A DNA stretch of 64,000 bases from Micromonospora sp. WMMD1082 (GTDB lineage: Bacteria > Actinomycetota > Actinomycetes > Mycobacteriales > Micromonosporaceae), in the NCBI RefSeq assembly GCF_029626175.1, contig NZ_JARUBM010000002.1, positions 4,915,001 to 4,979,000 of the forward strand, written 5' to 3'. This document shows positions 9,077 to 22,456 of this stretch, piece after piece. Within the stretch, counting starts at the first letter, position 1; every line of letters starts with the position of its first letter. The notes under the pieces were generated by a model that did no database searches, was not told where the DNA came from, and was given only the letters and a program-made list of their open reading frames with translations. The translations under genes were made by a program, and so were the position numbers.

Positions 9077-9280
9077 TCAGAGCGAGCGGACGTTGTCCGC
9101 CTGCGGTCCCTTCTGCCCCTGGGTCACGTCGAACTCGACCTTCTGCCCCTCGGTGAGTTCCCGGTAGCCACTCGACGAGATCGCCGAGTAGTGGACGAAG
9201 ACGTCGGGGCCGCCGCCGTCCTGCTCGATGAAGCCGAAGCCCTTTTCGGAGTTGAACCACTTCACGGTGCCGGTTGCCAT
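9077..9280 (-). CDS. cspA: Cold-shock protein CspA family
   Basis: A 67-residue single cold-shock domain that binds single-stranded RNA/DNA and melts mRNA structure. It starts [18 protein letters not shown] with the RNP1 motif KGFGFI, followed by DVFVHYSAI (RNP2). The C-terminus [10 protein letters not shown] is standard. ATG 9280 has AAGGAG on the minus strand; a longer in-frame form is implausible because the family length is 65-70. The upstream DNA contains a hairpin and a -10 like sequence, consistent with a structured leader. It is the first clearly core-style gene after the accessory region. Confidence 0.97.
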   Translation of the reverse strand: MATGTVKWFNSEKGFGFIEQDGGGPDVFVHYSAISSSGYRELTEGQKVEFDVTQGQKGPQADNVRSL

Positions 9281-9304
9281 GCGTACTCTCTCCTTGTTTC
9301 GCGC

Positions 9305-9355
9305 GGGCGACCGCCGGCTCCGCGCCGGTGATCGCCCAATACCTCCACGACAGTA
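9305..9355 (-). promoter_or_regulatory. cspA -10 box and leader hairpin
   Basis: On the minus strand TACTGT (9350-9355) is a good -10. It would start a leader of about 60 bases holding a hairpin at 9305-9337 (13-bp arms with two mismatches, loop of 7), which ends 24 bases before the ATG. Cold-shock mRNAs often use structured leaders; the role here is inferred. Confidence 0.4.
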
Positions 9356-9503
9356 ACCGGTGGAAAGCGCGTTTGCCGGGCGAAGCGCCTCAGGCGGTAC
9401 GGCGGGATGCGGCTCTGCCGGAGGGCGAGCATCAGGGATCACCCCGAGAGGGACCGCGCGAGGCTGGGGAGGAAACCCGATGTCCACGGTGGCGGCCAGG
9501 CCC

Positions 9504-9509
9504 TAGCGT
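9504..9509 (+). promoter_or_regulatory. Leaderless -10 for dedA
   Basis: TAGCGT ends seven bases before ATG 9517 and no ribosome site is present. This fits a transcript that begins at the A of the start codon. Confidence 0.55.
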
Positions 9510-9516
9510 ACGAGAC

Positions 9517-10137
9517 ATGGCGGATCAGCTGGCGCAGATCGGCGAGCTTCCCGTGGCCCTGCTGATGGGGATCCTCGGGGTGGTCATGCTCTTCGACGCG
9601 GTGCCGCTGTTCGGCGTGCTCGTCCCCGGTGACGTGGCGGTGCTCGCCGCGGTGGCGGTCGGCAGCCCCGCCACCGGGCTGGCGGCCGTGGTCGCCGTGG
9701 TCGCCGGCTGCCTCGCCGGCTGGTCGCTGAGCTTCCTGGTCGGCCGGCGGTGGGGCGACCGCCTGCGACACAGCCGGTTCGGCGGCTGGGTCGGCGAGGC
9801 CCGTTGGGCGGCGGCGGAGGGGATCCTGCGCCGCAACGGCGGCCGGTTGGTGCTGATCGCGCCCTTCCTGCCGGTGTTCAACGCGCTGCTGCCCCTCGCG
9901 GCCGGCGGCCTGCACATGTCGTACCGGCGCTTCCTCGGCTTCGCGGCGCTCGGTGCGACCGCGTGGGCCGGGCTCTACCTCGTGGTGGGCACCGCGTCGC
10001 GGTGGCTGGCCGGCCTGCTCCCGGCCGGCGCGAGCCCGCTGCTGGTGACCATGGCCGGCGGGCTGGTGCTGGCCACCCTGGTGCTGCTCGGCACCCGCCG
10101 CCGGCTGCGCGCGGTCACCGCCCCTCCGCCCACCTGA
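9517..10137 (+). CDS. DedA-family (VTT domain) membrane protein
   Basis: A 206-residue integral membrane protein of the DedA/SNARE-associated family, whose members flip lipid carriers or support envelope homeostasis. There are about five hydrophobic segments. The family re-entrant motif is visible in VLVPGDVAVLAA near residues 35-46 and in GGRLVLIAPFLPVFNALLPL near 108-127, followed by GGLHMSYRRF. ATG 9517 was chosen because protein-like sequence starts there and a leaderless -10 lies just before; an in-frame upstream extension to 9274 is arginine-rich and overlaps the cspA leader. It converges with the MBL gene. Confidence 0.88.
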   Translation: MADQLAQIGELPVALLMGILGVVMLFDAVPLFGVLVPGDVAVLAAVAVGSPATGLAAVVAVVAGCLAGWSLSFLVGRRWGDRLRHSRFGGWVGEARWAAAEGILRRNGGRLVLIAPFLPVFNALLPLAAGGLHMSYRRFLGFAALGATAWAGLYLVVGTASRWLAGLLPAGASPLLVTMAGGLVLATLVLLGTRRRLRAVTAPPPT

Positions 10138-10177
10138 ACCGCGGCGCGGCGTCGGGTCCGCCATGATCCGTCGCCCG

Positions 10178-10831
10178 TCACCAGCCGCGGGCACGCCACT
10201 GCGCCAGCTGCGGGCGCTCCGCGCCGAGCGTCGAGTCCCGGCCGTGCCCCGGGTAGAACCAGGTCTCGTCGGGCAGCCGGTCGAACAGCTTGTGCTCGAC
10301 GTCGTCGATGAGCGTGGCGAAGCGTTCCGGATCCTGGTTGGTGTTGCCGACTCCACCGGGAAAGAGACTGTCGCCGGTGAAGAGATGCGGGATGCCGGCC
10401 GGGTCGCGATAGAGCAGGGCCACCGAGCCGGGGGTGTGCCCCCTGATGTGGATGACCTCCAGGACACAGTCGCCGACCCGCACGGTGTCGCCGTCGGCCA
10501 GGGTCTGCGCCTCGATCGGCAACCCGTCGGCGTCGTCGGCGTGCACCAGCGCGCGGGCGCCGGTCTTGGCCACGACCTCCTCCAGCCCCACCCAGTGATC
10601 CATGTGCTGGTGGGTGGTGACCACCGCGCCCAGCCCCGCGTCGCCGACCAGTTCCAGCAGGCGGGGCGCCTCGTTCGCCGCGTCGATCAGCACCTGGTCA
10701 CCGGTGTTCGCGCAGCGCAGCAGGTACGCGTTGTTGTCCATCGGCCCGACCGACACCTTGGTGATGGTCAGCCGGTCGAGTTCGCGTACGGCCGGTGGGC
10801 CGCCGGGGGTGACATCTCCGGTGTAGGTCAT
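10178..10831 (-). CDS. MBL-fold metallohydrolase
   Basis: A 217-residue metallo-beta-lactamase-fold hydrolase of the glyoxalase II-like group. The metal motif HQHMDH is near residues 93-98, a second-shell HIRGHTPGS near 151-159, then FTGDSLFPG with the bridging Asp and the C-terminal YPGHG. It likely hydrolyses a thioester or similar small substrate in the cytosol. A homologous gene sits beside uvrA in mycobacteria as well, so the neighbourhood is conserved. It starts with ATG six bases after the stop of the isomerase-like gene at 10838 and is probably translated from that transcript. Confidence 0.9.
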   Translation of the reverse strand: MTYTGDVTPGGPPAVRELDRLTITKVSVGPMDNNAYLLRCANTGDQVLIDAANEAPRLLELVGDAGLGAVVTTHQHMDHWVGLEEVVAKTGARALVHADDADGLPIEAQTLADGDTVRVGDCVLEVIHIRGHTPGSVALLYRDPAGIPHLFTGDSLFPGGVGNTNQDPERFATLIDDVEHKLFDRLPDETWFYPGHGRDSTLGAERPQLAQWRARGW

Positions 10832-10837
10832 GGCTCC

Positions 10838-11554
10838 CTAGATCCATTCGGGTGGGCGGGGCAGGCGGCCGTCGGGGGTGACGGTCAGGGTGGTGCCCGG
10901 GTCGCGGCCGGTCAGCCAGGCGGCGAGGTCGGCGGCGGAACCGGCGACGACCGGCGCCCGCTCGCGGTCGCCGACCACCAGTTCGTGGCTGCTGCCGTCG
11001 AAGCGCAGCACCATCGCCGGTGCGTCGACGCGGTCGGCGAGGCCGGTGGCCACCTCGCGTAGCAGCCGGTGACCGAAGTCGGGTGACCAGTCCGCCGGCC
11101 GGTAGCCGGCGGCCAGGTCGACGTGATGGATCTCCAGCTCGCGCAGCCGCCCCCAGACGAGCAGCGTGGCCGGCCAGGGGCCCTGCCGGGTCTCGACCGT
11201 GGCGGCCCACGCCGACACCGGCATCGCGGCCACCGCCGCGGCGAACCGGTCCGCGCTGCGCCGCAGGTCGTCCAGGTGCTCCTCGGGCGGGCGGGGCGCG
11301 CCGGCGGAGATGTCGGCCTCCCGGGCCTCGGCGCTGGCGTACATCGGGATCCGCTCGCCGGTACGCGCCGAGGTGAGCAGGTTGACGAGACCGTCGGCGT
11401 TGCGGGCGAGATGGGCGAGCACGTGGCCCCGGCTCCAACCCGGCAGCAGCGACGGCGCCGCGAGGTCGGCGGCGTCGAAGGTGGCGGCCGTCCGCAGCAG
11501 GCGAGCGGTGGCGTCGTCCACCTCGCCGGTCAGCAGGAGGGGATCCGTGGTCAC
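10838..11554 (-). CDS. Maleylpyruvate isomerase-family, probably mycothiol-dependent protein
   Basis: A 238-residue protein of the DinB-like/mycothiol maleylpyruvate isomerase family, a four-helix bundle with metal-binding histidines. The signature LLPGWSRGHVLAHLARNADGL is split around residues 33-53 and gives the first His pair; RELEIHHVDL near 139-148 gives the others. The C-terminal part is a small SCP-like domain. The start was placed at GTG 11554 because TAGGGT lies exactly seven bases before it and the preceding in-frame sequence looks non-coding. It heads a two-gene unit with the MBL hydrolase, which fits thiol-dependent detoxification, although the substrate is unknown. Confidence 0.82.
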   Translation of the reverse strand: MTTDPLLLTGEVDDATARLLRTAATFDAADLAAPSLLPGWSRGHVLAHLARNADGLVNLLTSARTGERIPMYASAEAREADISAGAPRPPEEHLDDLRRSADRFAAAVAAMPVSAWAATVETRQGPWPATLLVWGRLRELEIHHVDLAAGYRPADWSPDFGHRLLREVATGLADRVDAPAMVLRFDGSSHELVVGDRERAPVVAGSAADLAAWLTGRDPGTTLTVTPDGRLPRPPEWI

Positions 11555-11561
11555 GTATCCG

Positions 11562-11567
11562 ACCCTA
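11562..11567 (-). promoter_or_regulatory. Leaderless -10 for the 10838-11554 gene
   Basis: TAGGGT on the minus strand ends seven bases before GTG 11554. No ribosome site is seen. Confidence 0.5.
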
Positions 11568-11724
11568 GCCGCCCGCGCCGACCGCGTCGCCGGGGAATTC
11601 ACTTCCGGTGCGGCACCCCCCGGCCTACCGTCGGTGTCGTATCGCGGCGCCGGAGCGGAGGAGGTGGTGGTCATGCCGGTCACCGCATCCGTGTATCACC
11701 CGCACCGACACTGAGCGAGGAGCC

Positions 11725-12750
11725 ATGACCATCGCACTGACCGCCCTGGGTTGGGACACCGACCGGGCGGCCCACCTGCGACGTATCCGTACCGATCACC
11801 GTCCCGGCCGGGTGGCCCGGGTCGACCGTGGCGTCTGCACCGTGCTCACCGAGGACGGGCCGCTGCGCGCCTCGACCGGTGGGGCCGTGCTGGCCGCCGC
11901 CGGGGGCGATGCCACCCGGCTGCCGGGCGTCGGTGACTGGGTGCTGCTGTGCGCCTGGCCCGACGCCCGGGTGACGGTGGAGGCGGTGCTGCCCCGGCGT
12001 ACCGCCCTGATCCGGCGCACCGCCGGCAAGGACGCCAGCGGTCAGCTGCTCGCCGCCAACCTGGACACCGCCGCGGTGGTGGAGCCGGTGCACCCGGCGC
12101 CGGACGCCGCCCGCATCGAGCGGCTGCTCTCCCTGGTCCACGAGTCGGGCGCCCGGCCGCTGGTGGTGCTGACCAAGGCCGATCTGGCGGCCGACCCGGC
12201 GGCGGTGGCGCGTCAGCTGACGGCGGTCGCGCCCGGGGTGCCGGTGCTGCCGGTCAGCGCCGAGCACGGCACCGGGCTGGCGCCGCTGCGGGCCGCCGCC
12301 GGCCCGGGTCGGACGCTAGGCCTGCTCGGGCCCTCCGGCGCCGGCAAGTCGAGCCTGGTCAACGCGCTCGCTGGCGCGGTGGTGATGCCCACCCAGGCGA
12401 TCCGGCGGGTCGACGGCAAGGGCCGGCACACCACCACCTGGCGGTCGCTGGTGCCGCTGCCCGGCGGCGGCGCGGTGCTGGACACGCCCGGGGTCCGGGC
12501 GGTCGGCCTGCTGGACGGCGCGACCGGGCTCGACCGGGCCTTCGGCGACATCGCCGATCTCGCCACCGGCTGCCGGTACGGCGACTGCGGGCACGAGGCG
12601 GAGCCGGGCTGCGCGGTGCGGGAGGCGCTGGAGTCCGGTGTGCTGACCGCCCGACGGTGGGAGAGCTGGCGGCGGCTACAGCGAGAGATCGCCCACGAGA
12701 CCCGCCGCCGCGCCACCCGCCCGGCCCGCCGCCGGGGAAAGTTGTCGTAG
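11725..12750 (+). CDS. rsgA: Ribosome small-subunit-dependent GTPase RsgA
   Basis: A 341-residue circularly permuted GTPase that assists late 30S subunit maturation. The order of motifs is G4 TKAD, G5 SAEHG, then G1 GPSGAGKSS, and G3 DTPG, which is diagnostic. An N-terminal OB-like domain covers residues 30-95, and a C-terminal zinc knuckle reads [17 protein letters not shown] 11725 follows GAGGAG. An in-frame upstream extension would overlap the divergent promoter and is rejected. It is followed by uvrA on the same strand after 109 bp. Confidence 0.95.
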   Translation: MTIALTALGWDTDRAAHLRRIRTDHRPGRVARVDRGVCTVLTEDGPLRASTGGAVLAAAGGDATRLPGVGDWVLLCAWPDARVTVEAVLPRRTALIRRTAGKDASGQLLAANLDTAAVVEPVHPAPDAARIERLLSLVHESGARPLVVLTKADLAADPAAVARQLTAVAPGVPVLPVSAEHGTGLAPLRAAAGPGRTLGLLGPSGAGKSSLVNALAGAVVMPTQAIRRVDGKGRHTTTWRSLVPLPGGGAVLDTPGVRAVGLLDGATGLDRAFGDIADLATGCRYGDCGHEAEPGCAVREALESGVLTARRWESWRRLQREIAHETRRRATRPARRRGKLS

Positions 12751-12859
12751 GGCGGGTCTACAGTTGCCGGGGCGCACTCTCCGCGCCGGTACAACCGCTG
12801 GGTTCACCCCAAAAGCGGACAGATCCTCCTTGCCATCCTCACCCGGGAGTACACGGACC

Positions 12860-15802
<2,943 letters not shown>

Positions 15803-15918
15803 CCCGGTTGGCCAGCGTCCTCGGGTAGCCGATCGGGTGAACCGCCGGGCAGAGTGGTGCGTGGAGGGAAAGGTAGCCACAGATCATGCACGGTGGTAGC
15901 TCAACGGAGAGGCGAGGC

Positions 15919-16410
15919 ATGAGCGAGCGCAGTGAGGACCAGGTGCTGGCCGGGCCGGAGACGCGTACCCGCCGAGCCGTGCTCACGGGTGCGGGAGCGG
16001 TCGGCGCGGCCGTGGTCCTGGCCGCGTGCGGCGGCGAGGACGCCGGCGACGGTGCGGCGCCGATCAGCCCCGGGCCGGGGGTCACCGGCACCGGCGACGC
16101 GGGCGGCGGGGACCGCGAGGGCGCCCAGTCGCTGGCCAAGACCACGGACATCCCGGTCGGCGGTGGCGCGGTCTTCGTCGCGCAGGGCGTGGTGATCACC
16201 CAGCCCACCGCGGGGGAGTTCAAGGGCTTCGACCCGGTCTGTACGCACCAGGGCTGTCCGGTGTCGAACGTCGACGGCGGCACCATCAACTGCACCTGCC
16301 ACGGCAGCAAGTTCTCCATCGAGGACGGGTCCGTCAAGGCGGGGCCGGCCACCACGCCGTTGCCGGCCAAGGAGGTCAAGGTCGACGGCGACCAGATCTC
16401 GCTGGCCTGA
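15919..16410 (+). CDS. Tat-exported Rieske 2Fe-2S lipoprotein
   Basis: A 163-residue exported Rieske protein. Twin arginines followed by AVLTGAGAVGAAVVLAAC give a Tat signal with a lipobox (LAAC), so the mature protein should be lipid-anchored outside the membrane. The cluster motif is CTHQGCPV ... CTCHGS, with Cys/His ligands and the two disulfide cysteines. A Gly-rich linker separates anchor and domain. The redox partner is unknown. ATG 15919 has a GA-rich site GGAGAGGCGAGG upstream; ATG 15886 is an alternative. The first bases of the gene match the GAGCG repeat family described in the findings. It lies between uvrA and uvrC without obvious link to repair. Confidence 0.9.
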   Translation: MSERSEDQVLAGPETRTRRAVLTGAGAVGAAVVLAACGGEDAGDGAAPISPGPGVTGTGDAGGGDREGAQSLAKTTDIPVGGGAVFVAQGVVITQPTAGEFKGFDPVCTHQGCPVSNVDGGTINCTCHGSKFSIEDGSVKAGPATTPLPAKEVKVDGDQISLA

Positions 16411-16494
16411 GGCCGGGTCGCAGGGGCCGCCGTGGTCGCCACGCCGGCCGAGATCGGTCAACCGGGGACGATCCGGGCTGTCGGGGGTGGCGAC

Positions 16495-16500
16495 TAGTCT
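16495..16500 (+). promoter_or_regulatory. Leaderless -10 for uvrC
   Basis: TAGTCT ends six bases before GTG 16507, and there is no ribosome site. Confidence 0.55.
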
Positions 16501-16506
16501 CGGTGT

Positions 16507-18543
16507 GTGGCTGATCCGTCGACCTACCGTCCCGCGCCGGGCACGATCCCCGAGGCGCCGGGGGTCTACCGCTTCTACGACGGCACCGGCCGGGTGATCT
16601 ACGTCGGCAAGGCGAAGAACCTGCGCAGCAGGCTCAACTCGTACTTCGCCGACCTGTGGGGGCTGCACCAGCGCACCCAGCAGATGGTCACCACCGCCGA
16701 GTCCGTCGACTGGGTCACCGTCGGGACCGAGGTCGAGGCGCTCCAGCTCGAATACCTCTGGATCAAGCAGTACGACCCGAGGTTCAACGTCCGCTACCGC
16801 GACGACAAGTCCTACCCCTACCTGGCGGTGACCCTCGACGAGGAATACCCACGGCTACAGGTGATGCGCGGCGCCAAGCGCAAGGGGGTGCGCTACTTCG
16901 GGCCGTACTCCCACGCCTGGGCGATCCGCGAGACGCTCGACCTGCTGCTGCGGGTCTTCCCGGCGCGGACCTGCTCGGCCGGGGTGTTCAAGCGGGCCGG
17001 CCAGGTCGGTCGCCCGTGCCTGCTCGGCTACATCGGCAAGTGCTCGGCGCCCTGCGTGGGCAGCGTCACGGCGCAGCGGCACCGCGAGATCGTCGACGAC
17101 TTCTGCGACTTCATGGCCGGCCGCACCGACACCATGGTCCGCAAGCTGGAACGCGAGATGGCCGAGGCCAGCGCCGAGCTGGAGTTCGAGCGGGCGGCGC
17201 GGCTGCGCGACGACGTCGCCGCGCTGCGCCGGGCGATGGAGAAGCAGACGGTGGTGCTCGGCGACGGCACCGACGCCGATGTGGTCGCCTTCGCCGACGA
17301 CCCCCTCGAAGCCGCGGTCCAGGTCTTCCACGTCCGGGGCGGCCGGGTGCGCGGCCAGCGCGGCTGGGTGGTGGAGAAGACCGAGGACCTCACCGTCGGC
17401 GACCTCGTGCACCACTTCTGCACCCAGGTCTACGGCGGCGAGCACGGCGAGTCCGACGTGCCGCGCGAGCTGCTGGTGCCGGAGTTGCCCGCCGACGCCG
17501 ACGCGCTGGCCGACTGGCTCACCACCCACCGGGGCAGCCGGGCTACGCTGCGGGTGCCGCAGCGCGGCGACAAGCGGGCCCTGATGGAGACGGTCGAGCG
17601 CAACGCGAAGGACGCCCTGGCCCGGCACAAGCTCAAGCGGGCCGGCGACCTGACCACGCGCAGCAAGGCCCTCGACGAGATCACCGAGGCGCTCGGTCTG
17701 CGGACGGCGCCGCTGCGCATCGAGTGCTTCGACATCTCCCAGATCCAGGGCACCGACGTGGTGGCGAGCATGGTCGTCTTCGAGGACGGGCTGGCCCGCA
17801 AGAGCGAGTACCGCCGGTTCGTCATCCGGGGCGCCACCGACGACCTCTCGGCGATGTCCGAGGTGCTGCGCCGACGCTTCGCCCGCTACCTCGACGCCCG
17901 CGCCGAGACCGGTGAGGCCGGCGTCGAGTCGGCCGCCGACCTCGCCGCCGCGGCGGATTCGGCCGCACCGACCGCCGCGCTCGACGGCGTCGACGCGCTC
18001 GACGGAATCGGCGGGGCGGGCGGGGACGAGCCGAGGGTGGGCACGCTGGTAGACCCGACCACCGGGCGTCCGCGCAAGTTCGCGTACCCGCCGCAGCTGG
18101 TGGTGGTCGACGGCGGCGCGCCGCAGGTGGCCGCCGCCGCACAGACCCTCGCCGAGCTGGGCATCGACGACGTGGCGCTCTGCGGGCTGGCCAAGCGGCT
18201 GGAGGAGGTCTGGCTGCCCGACGACGACTTCCCGGTCATCCTGCCGCGCACCTCGGAGGGGCTCTACCTGCTGCAACGGGTACGCGACGAGGCGCACCGC
18301 TTCGCCATCACCTTCCACCGGCAGCGCCGCTCGAAGCGGATGACGACCTCGGCACTGGACAGCGTTCCGGGCCTCGGTGAGGTGCGCCGCAAGGCGCTGC
18401 TGCGCCACTTCGGCTCGCTCAAGCGCCTCTCCGCCGCCACCGTGGAGGAGATCACCGAGGTCCCCGGCGTCGGCCGCCGCACCGCCGAAGCCATCCTCAC
18501 CGCCCTCACCGAGCCCTCCGCCACCCCCACCCCTCCGGGTTGA
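16507..18543 (+). CDS. uvrC: Excinuclease ABC subunit C
   Basis: A 678-residue UvrC, which makes both incisions around the lesion. The GIY-YIG nuclease domain covers about residues 15-95 ([20 protein letters not shown]). A UVR motif for UvrB binding is near 215-240 ([20 protein letters not shown]). The RNase H-like nuclease runs from about 380 to 590 and contains [10 protein letters not shown] and VVVDGG. The C-terminus has tandem helix-hairpin-helix DNA-binding motifs ([25 protein letters not shown]). An Ala/Asp-rich low-complexity insert lies near 470-515 inside the RNase H part. It is convergent with recQ, 14 bp away. Confidence 0.98.
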   Translation: MADPSTYRPAPGTIPEAPGVYRFYDGTGRVIYVGKAKNLRSRLNSYFADLWGLHQRTQQMVTTAESVDWVTVGTEVEALQLEYLWIKQYDPRFNVRYRDDKSYPYLAVTLDEEYPRLQVMRGAKRKGVRYFGPYSHAWAIRETLDLLLRVFPARTCSAGVFKRAGQVGRPCLLGYIGKCSAPCVGSVTAQRHREIVDDFCDFMAGRTDTMVRKLEREMAEASAELEFERAARLRDDVAALRRAMEKQTVVLGDGTDADVVAFADDPLEAAVQVFHVRGGRVRGQRGWVVEKTEDLTVGDLVHHFCTQVYGGEHGESDVPRELLVPELPADADALADWLTTHRGSRATLRVPQRGDKRALMETVERNAKDALARHKLKRAGDLTTRSKALDEITEALGLRTAPLRIECFDISQIQGTDVVASMVVFEDGLARKSEYRRFVIRGATDDLSAMSEVLRRRFARYLDARAETGEAGVESAADLAAAADSAAPTAALDGVDALDGIGGAGGDEPRVGTLVDPTTGRPRKFAYPPQLVVVDGGAPQVAAAAQTLAELGIDDVALCGLAKRLEEVWLPDDDFPVILPRTSEGLYLLQRVRDEAHRFAITFHRQRRSKRMTTSALDSVPGLGEVRRKALLRHFGSLKRLSAATVEEITEVPGVGRRTAEAILTALTEPSATPTPPG

Positions 18544-18557
18544 TCATGAGTGGGCTG

Positions 18558-20390
<1,833 letters not shown>

Positions 20391-20396
20391 CCCGGG

Positions 20397-20402
20397 ATTC
20401 TA
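20397..20402 (-). promoter_or_regulatory. Leaderless -10 for recQ
   Basis: TAGAAT on the minus strand ends six bases before ATG 20390. Confidence 0.55.
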
Positions 20403-20490
20403 CGAGCTTTCGTGACGGTGGCACCGAGCGGTTCGGCGTCGGCGAGGAACCGCACGCTGGTAATCCGGAGCTTGCTACGGCGTTCGGTCC

Positions 20491-20539
20491 AGATCTTGGA
20501 CAGTTCTCGTTCCGCGCTAACGGAAACTGTCCATGATCT
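20491..20539. repeat. 49-bp palindromic element in recQ intergenic region
   Basis: Two 21-base arms (20491-20511 and 20519-20539) are reverse complements with three mismatches, around a 7-base loop CCGCGCT. The core arm is TGGACAGTT / AACTGTCCA (20497-20505 and 20525-20533). It is far more symmetrical and AT-richer than the flanks. It lies about 100 bp from the recQ start and 140 bp from the SWIM gene start, so it is not placed as a terminator. A dispersed palindromic repeat or a regulator site is possible. Confidence 0.65.
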
Positions 20540-20681
20540 CGCATCCGTATCTCATCCTTCGAGAACTGCTGATCTCGGCGGCGCTCGATCTGTGGCAGTT
20601 CCGGTGGTGTCGGCCCGGCGTGTCGACCGCCTACAGTGCCGCGGTGCGGAGCCGGGCGGGGCCGTGCGGTTAGATGGCCGG

Positions 20682-21578
20682 GTGGCGGTACGTATCGATG
20701 TTGACGCCCTGCGAGACGCGGCCGGGTCCGTGGTCTGCGACGCGGCGGACAAGCTCCGGGCGGCCGGGCAACCGGACGTGATCAGCCCGGCCGGTGGGGG
20801 AGCGTCCGGCACGATCCGGGCGGCCGGGCAGGCGCCGCTGGACGTCTGGGTGGGGATCGCGGCGGACGGATTCACCGCCGAGTGTGACTGCCCCGCGCCG
20901 GAGGAGTTGTGCGCTCACGCGGTGGCGCTCGCCGTCGCCGCCCTGGCGGAGGAGTTCGCGTGGTCGTCCCTGGCCACGCCGCCATCGGCCGTGGAGGTCG
21001 AGCCCCGGGTGGCCGAGTTGGCCGCACTCGCGCACACCATCCCCGCCCGGCGGCTGGCGCTGCTGCTCGCCGAGTGGGCGGTCACCGATCGCGTGCTGGA
21101 GTCCCGGCTGCTGGCGTACGCGGGGCGGCTTGCGCCGGTCACCGACGCCGCACTGGCCGACGTCCGCCGGACCATCGACAACCTGGCCCACGAGGCGACC
21201 AACGGCAGCCGTTGGGACCTGCACGACGTGGAGAAGGCCGGCCGGGCGATCGTCGAGGAGGTGCGGGTGCTGGCCCAACGACCGGCGAGCATCGAGGCGG
21301 TCCTCGTGGTCGAGCGGGCGGCCCGCGCGTGGGACGGGTTGGCTGGCTACCTCCACGACGCCTGGGAGACCTACGAGGACGAGCCGGCCGAGATCGGTGA
21401 CGCGCTGCGCGCGGCCCACGTCCAGCTCTGCGAGCAGGTGCAACCGGACCCCGACGAGCTGGCCGCCCGGCTGACGGAGATCATCGCGGCGGCGGAGGTC
21501 GACTCCTGTCTCGACGAGCCGTGGGACTATCTCGGTCTGCTCGGCCGCGACCGGGTCAAGGCGCTGCGTCGCCGCTGA
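20682..21578 (+). CDS. SWIM zinc-finger domain protein
   Basis: A 298-residue protein with an N-terminal SWIM zinc finger: CDCPAPEELCAH near residues 68-79 gives the C-x-C...C-x-H pattern. SWIM domains bind DNA or protein partners. The remaining 200 residues are predicted helical and Ala/Leu/Glu-rich with no recognised catalytic motif. The start is uncertain: GTG 20682 has TTAGAT six bases before it, and GTG 20664 is in frame. A separate promoter-like TACAGT at 20632-20637 precedes a 9-codon ORF at 20644 that stops at 20673, just before the gene. It is divergent from recQ and converges on the next gene. Confidence 0.75.
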   Translation: MAVRIDVDALRDAAGSVVCDAADKLRAAGQPDVISPAGGGASGTIRAAGQAPLDVWVGIAADGFTAECDCPAPEELCAHAVALAVAALAEEFAWSSLATPPSAVEVEPRVAELAALAHTIPARRLALLLAEWAVTDRVLESRLLAYAGRLAPVTDAALADVRRTIDNLAHEATNGSRWDLHDVEKAGRAIVEEVRVLAQRPASIEAVLVVERAARAWDGLAGYLHDAWETYEDEPAEIGDALRAAHVQLCEQVQPDPDELAARLTEIIAAAEVDSCLDEPWDYLGLLGRDRVKALRRR

Positions 21579-21596
21579 TCAGGGGCCGGCCGTCGC

Positions 21597-22253
21597 TCAG
21601 TCATGGGCCGGCGGAACCAGCACCTGCTTGGCCCAGCGCACGTCGCCGTCGGGGTCGACGTAGCAGAACGCCACCACCAGGCGCGACGGGTCGTCCAGCG
21701 GCAGGGCCCGGGGCCCGAGCCGGAAGACGGCGACCAGGCTGCCGTCGCCGAGCGCGCGGGTGCCCACCGCACCGGCGTCCGGCGGGGCGGTGACCGATCC
21801 GTCCGGTGTTACCCGAGAGGCGGTGCCGGCGAGCCAGCTGTACCGCTCGGCCAGCACCTCGTACGTCCCCGCCCAGTTGTATCCGGTGCCCCCGGCGGCG
21901 TCCCAGCCGGCGTACGGGCGGACGACACGGGCGGGAGTGTCCCGGCCGTCCAGCAGGATGACCTGGTATCTGCCGACCCGACTCGGTCCGGACCAGCGCA
22001 GTCGCAACACCACCGACTGGTTCTCGGGATCGCCGCGAACCTGGTTCTCCGCGTCGGGCCAGCCGAGCGCGGCGGCGGTGGCGGGCACCTGGTCCGGTTC
22101 CGGCAGGCGGGCCTCGACGGTCACCGCGACCTGGTCGCCGCCGCCTGCCCACTCGCGTTCGCGCTCGACGAACCGGTCGACCGTGGCCAGCACGGCGACC
22201 GTGACCGACACGAGGGCCACCACCCAGCGCAGCCGCGCCCCGTGCCTGCCCAT
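21597..22253 (-). CDS. Membrane-anchored conserved protein of unknown function
   Basis: A 218-residue protein that I do not recognise. A single hydrophobic segment (LRWVVALVSVTVAVLATVDRF, about residues 8-28) anchors it, leaving the bulk outside the cytoplasm. The exported part is rich in beta-strand-like sequence with many Trp, Tyr and Arg residues (VVLRLRWSGPSRVGRYQVILL; YNWAGTYEVLAERYSWL) and resembles a small jelly-roll or immunoglobulin-like fold, but no motif supports a function. ATG 22253 has TATCCT six bases upstream, a leaderless arrangement. It lies between the SWIM gene and the divergent rapZ. Confidence 0.7.
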   Translation of the reverse strand: MGRHGARLRWVVALVSVTVAVLATVDRFVEREREWAGGGDQVAVTVEARLPEPDQVPATAAALGWPDAENQVRGDPENQSVVLRLRWSGPSRVGRYQVILLDGRDTPARVVRPYAGWDAAGGTGYNWAGTYEVLAERYSWLAGTASRVTPDGSVTAPPDAGAVGTRALGDGSLVAVFRLGPRALPLDDPSRLVVAFCYVDPDGDVRWAKQVLVPPAHD

Positions 22254-22259
22254 GGCCGG

Positions 22260-22265
22260 AGGATA
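22260..22265 (-). promoter_or_regulatory. Leaderless -10 for the 21597-22253 gene
   Basis: TATCCT on the minus strand ends six bases before ATG 22253. Confidence 0.5.
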
Positions 22266-22456
22266 GCCGCACCGCCGGCCACGCACCGTCAGCAAGCCGA
22301 CACGTCAGTGCCCGGAAGGGCCCCCGGTCCCGCAGGCCAGCGGCAACGGACGCGAGTGGCGGTGCGTCCCGCCGCGCCGACACCGGCGCGTTAGAGTCGC
22401 TGCTGACCATGCCCGGTCGGCATCGACCGTGGCGCCACGGTTGGGGGGTTTGACGG

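Noticed and set aside
12751..12859. LexA/SOS box upstream of uvrA
   Set aside because: I looked for a GAAC-n4-GTTC type dyad and found none in the 109-bp spacer.
15893..15935. tRNA-like start (GGTGGTAGCTCAACGG) between uvrA and the Rieske gene
   Set aside because: Only the D-arm-like words are present; there is no anticodon stem, T-loop TTCGA or paired acceptor end, and the stretch runs into the Rieske reading frame.
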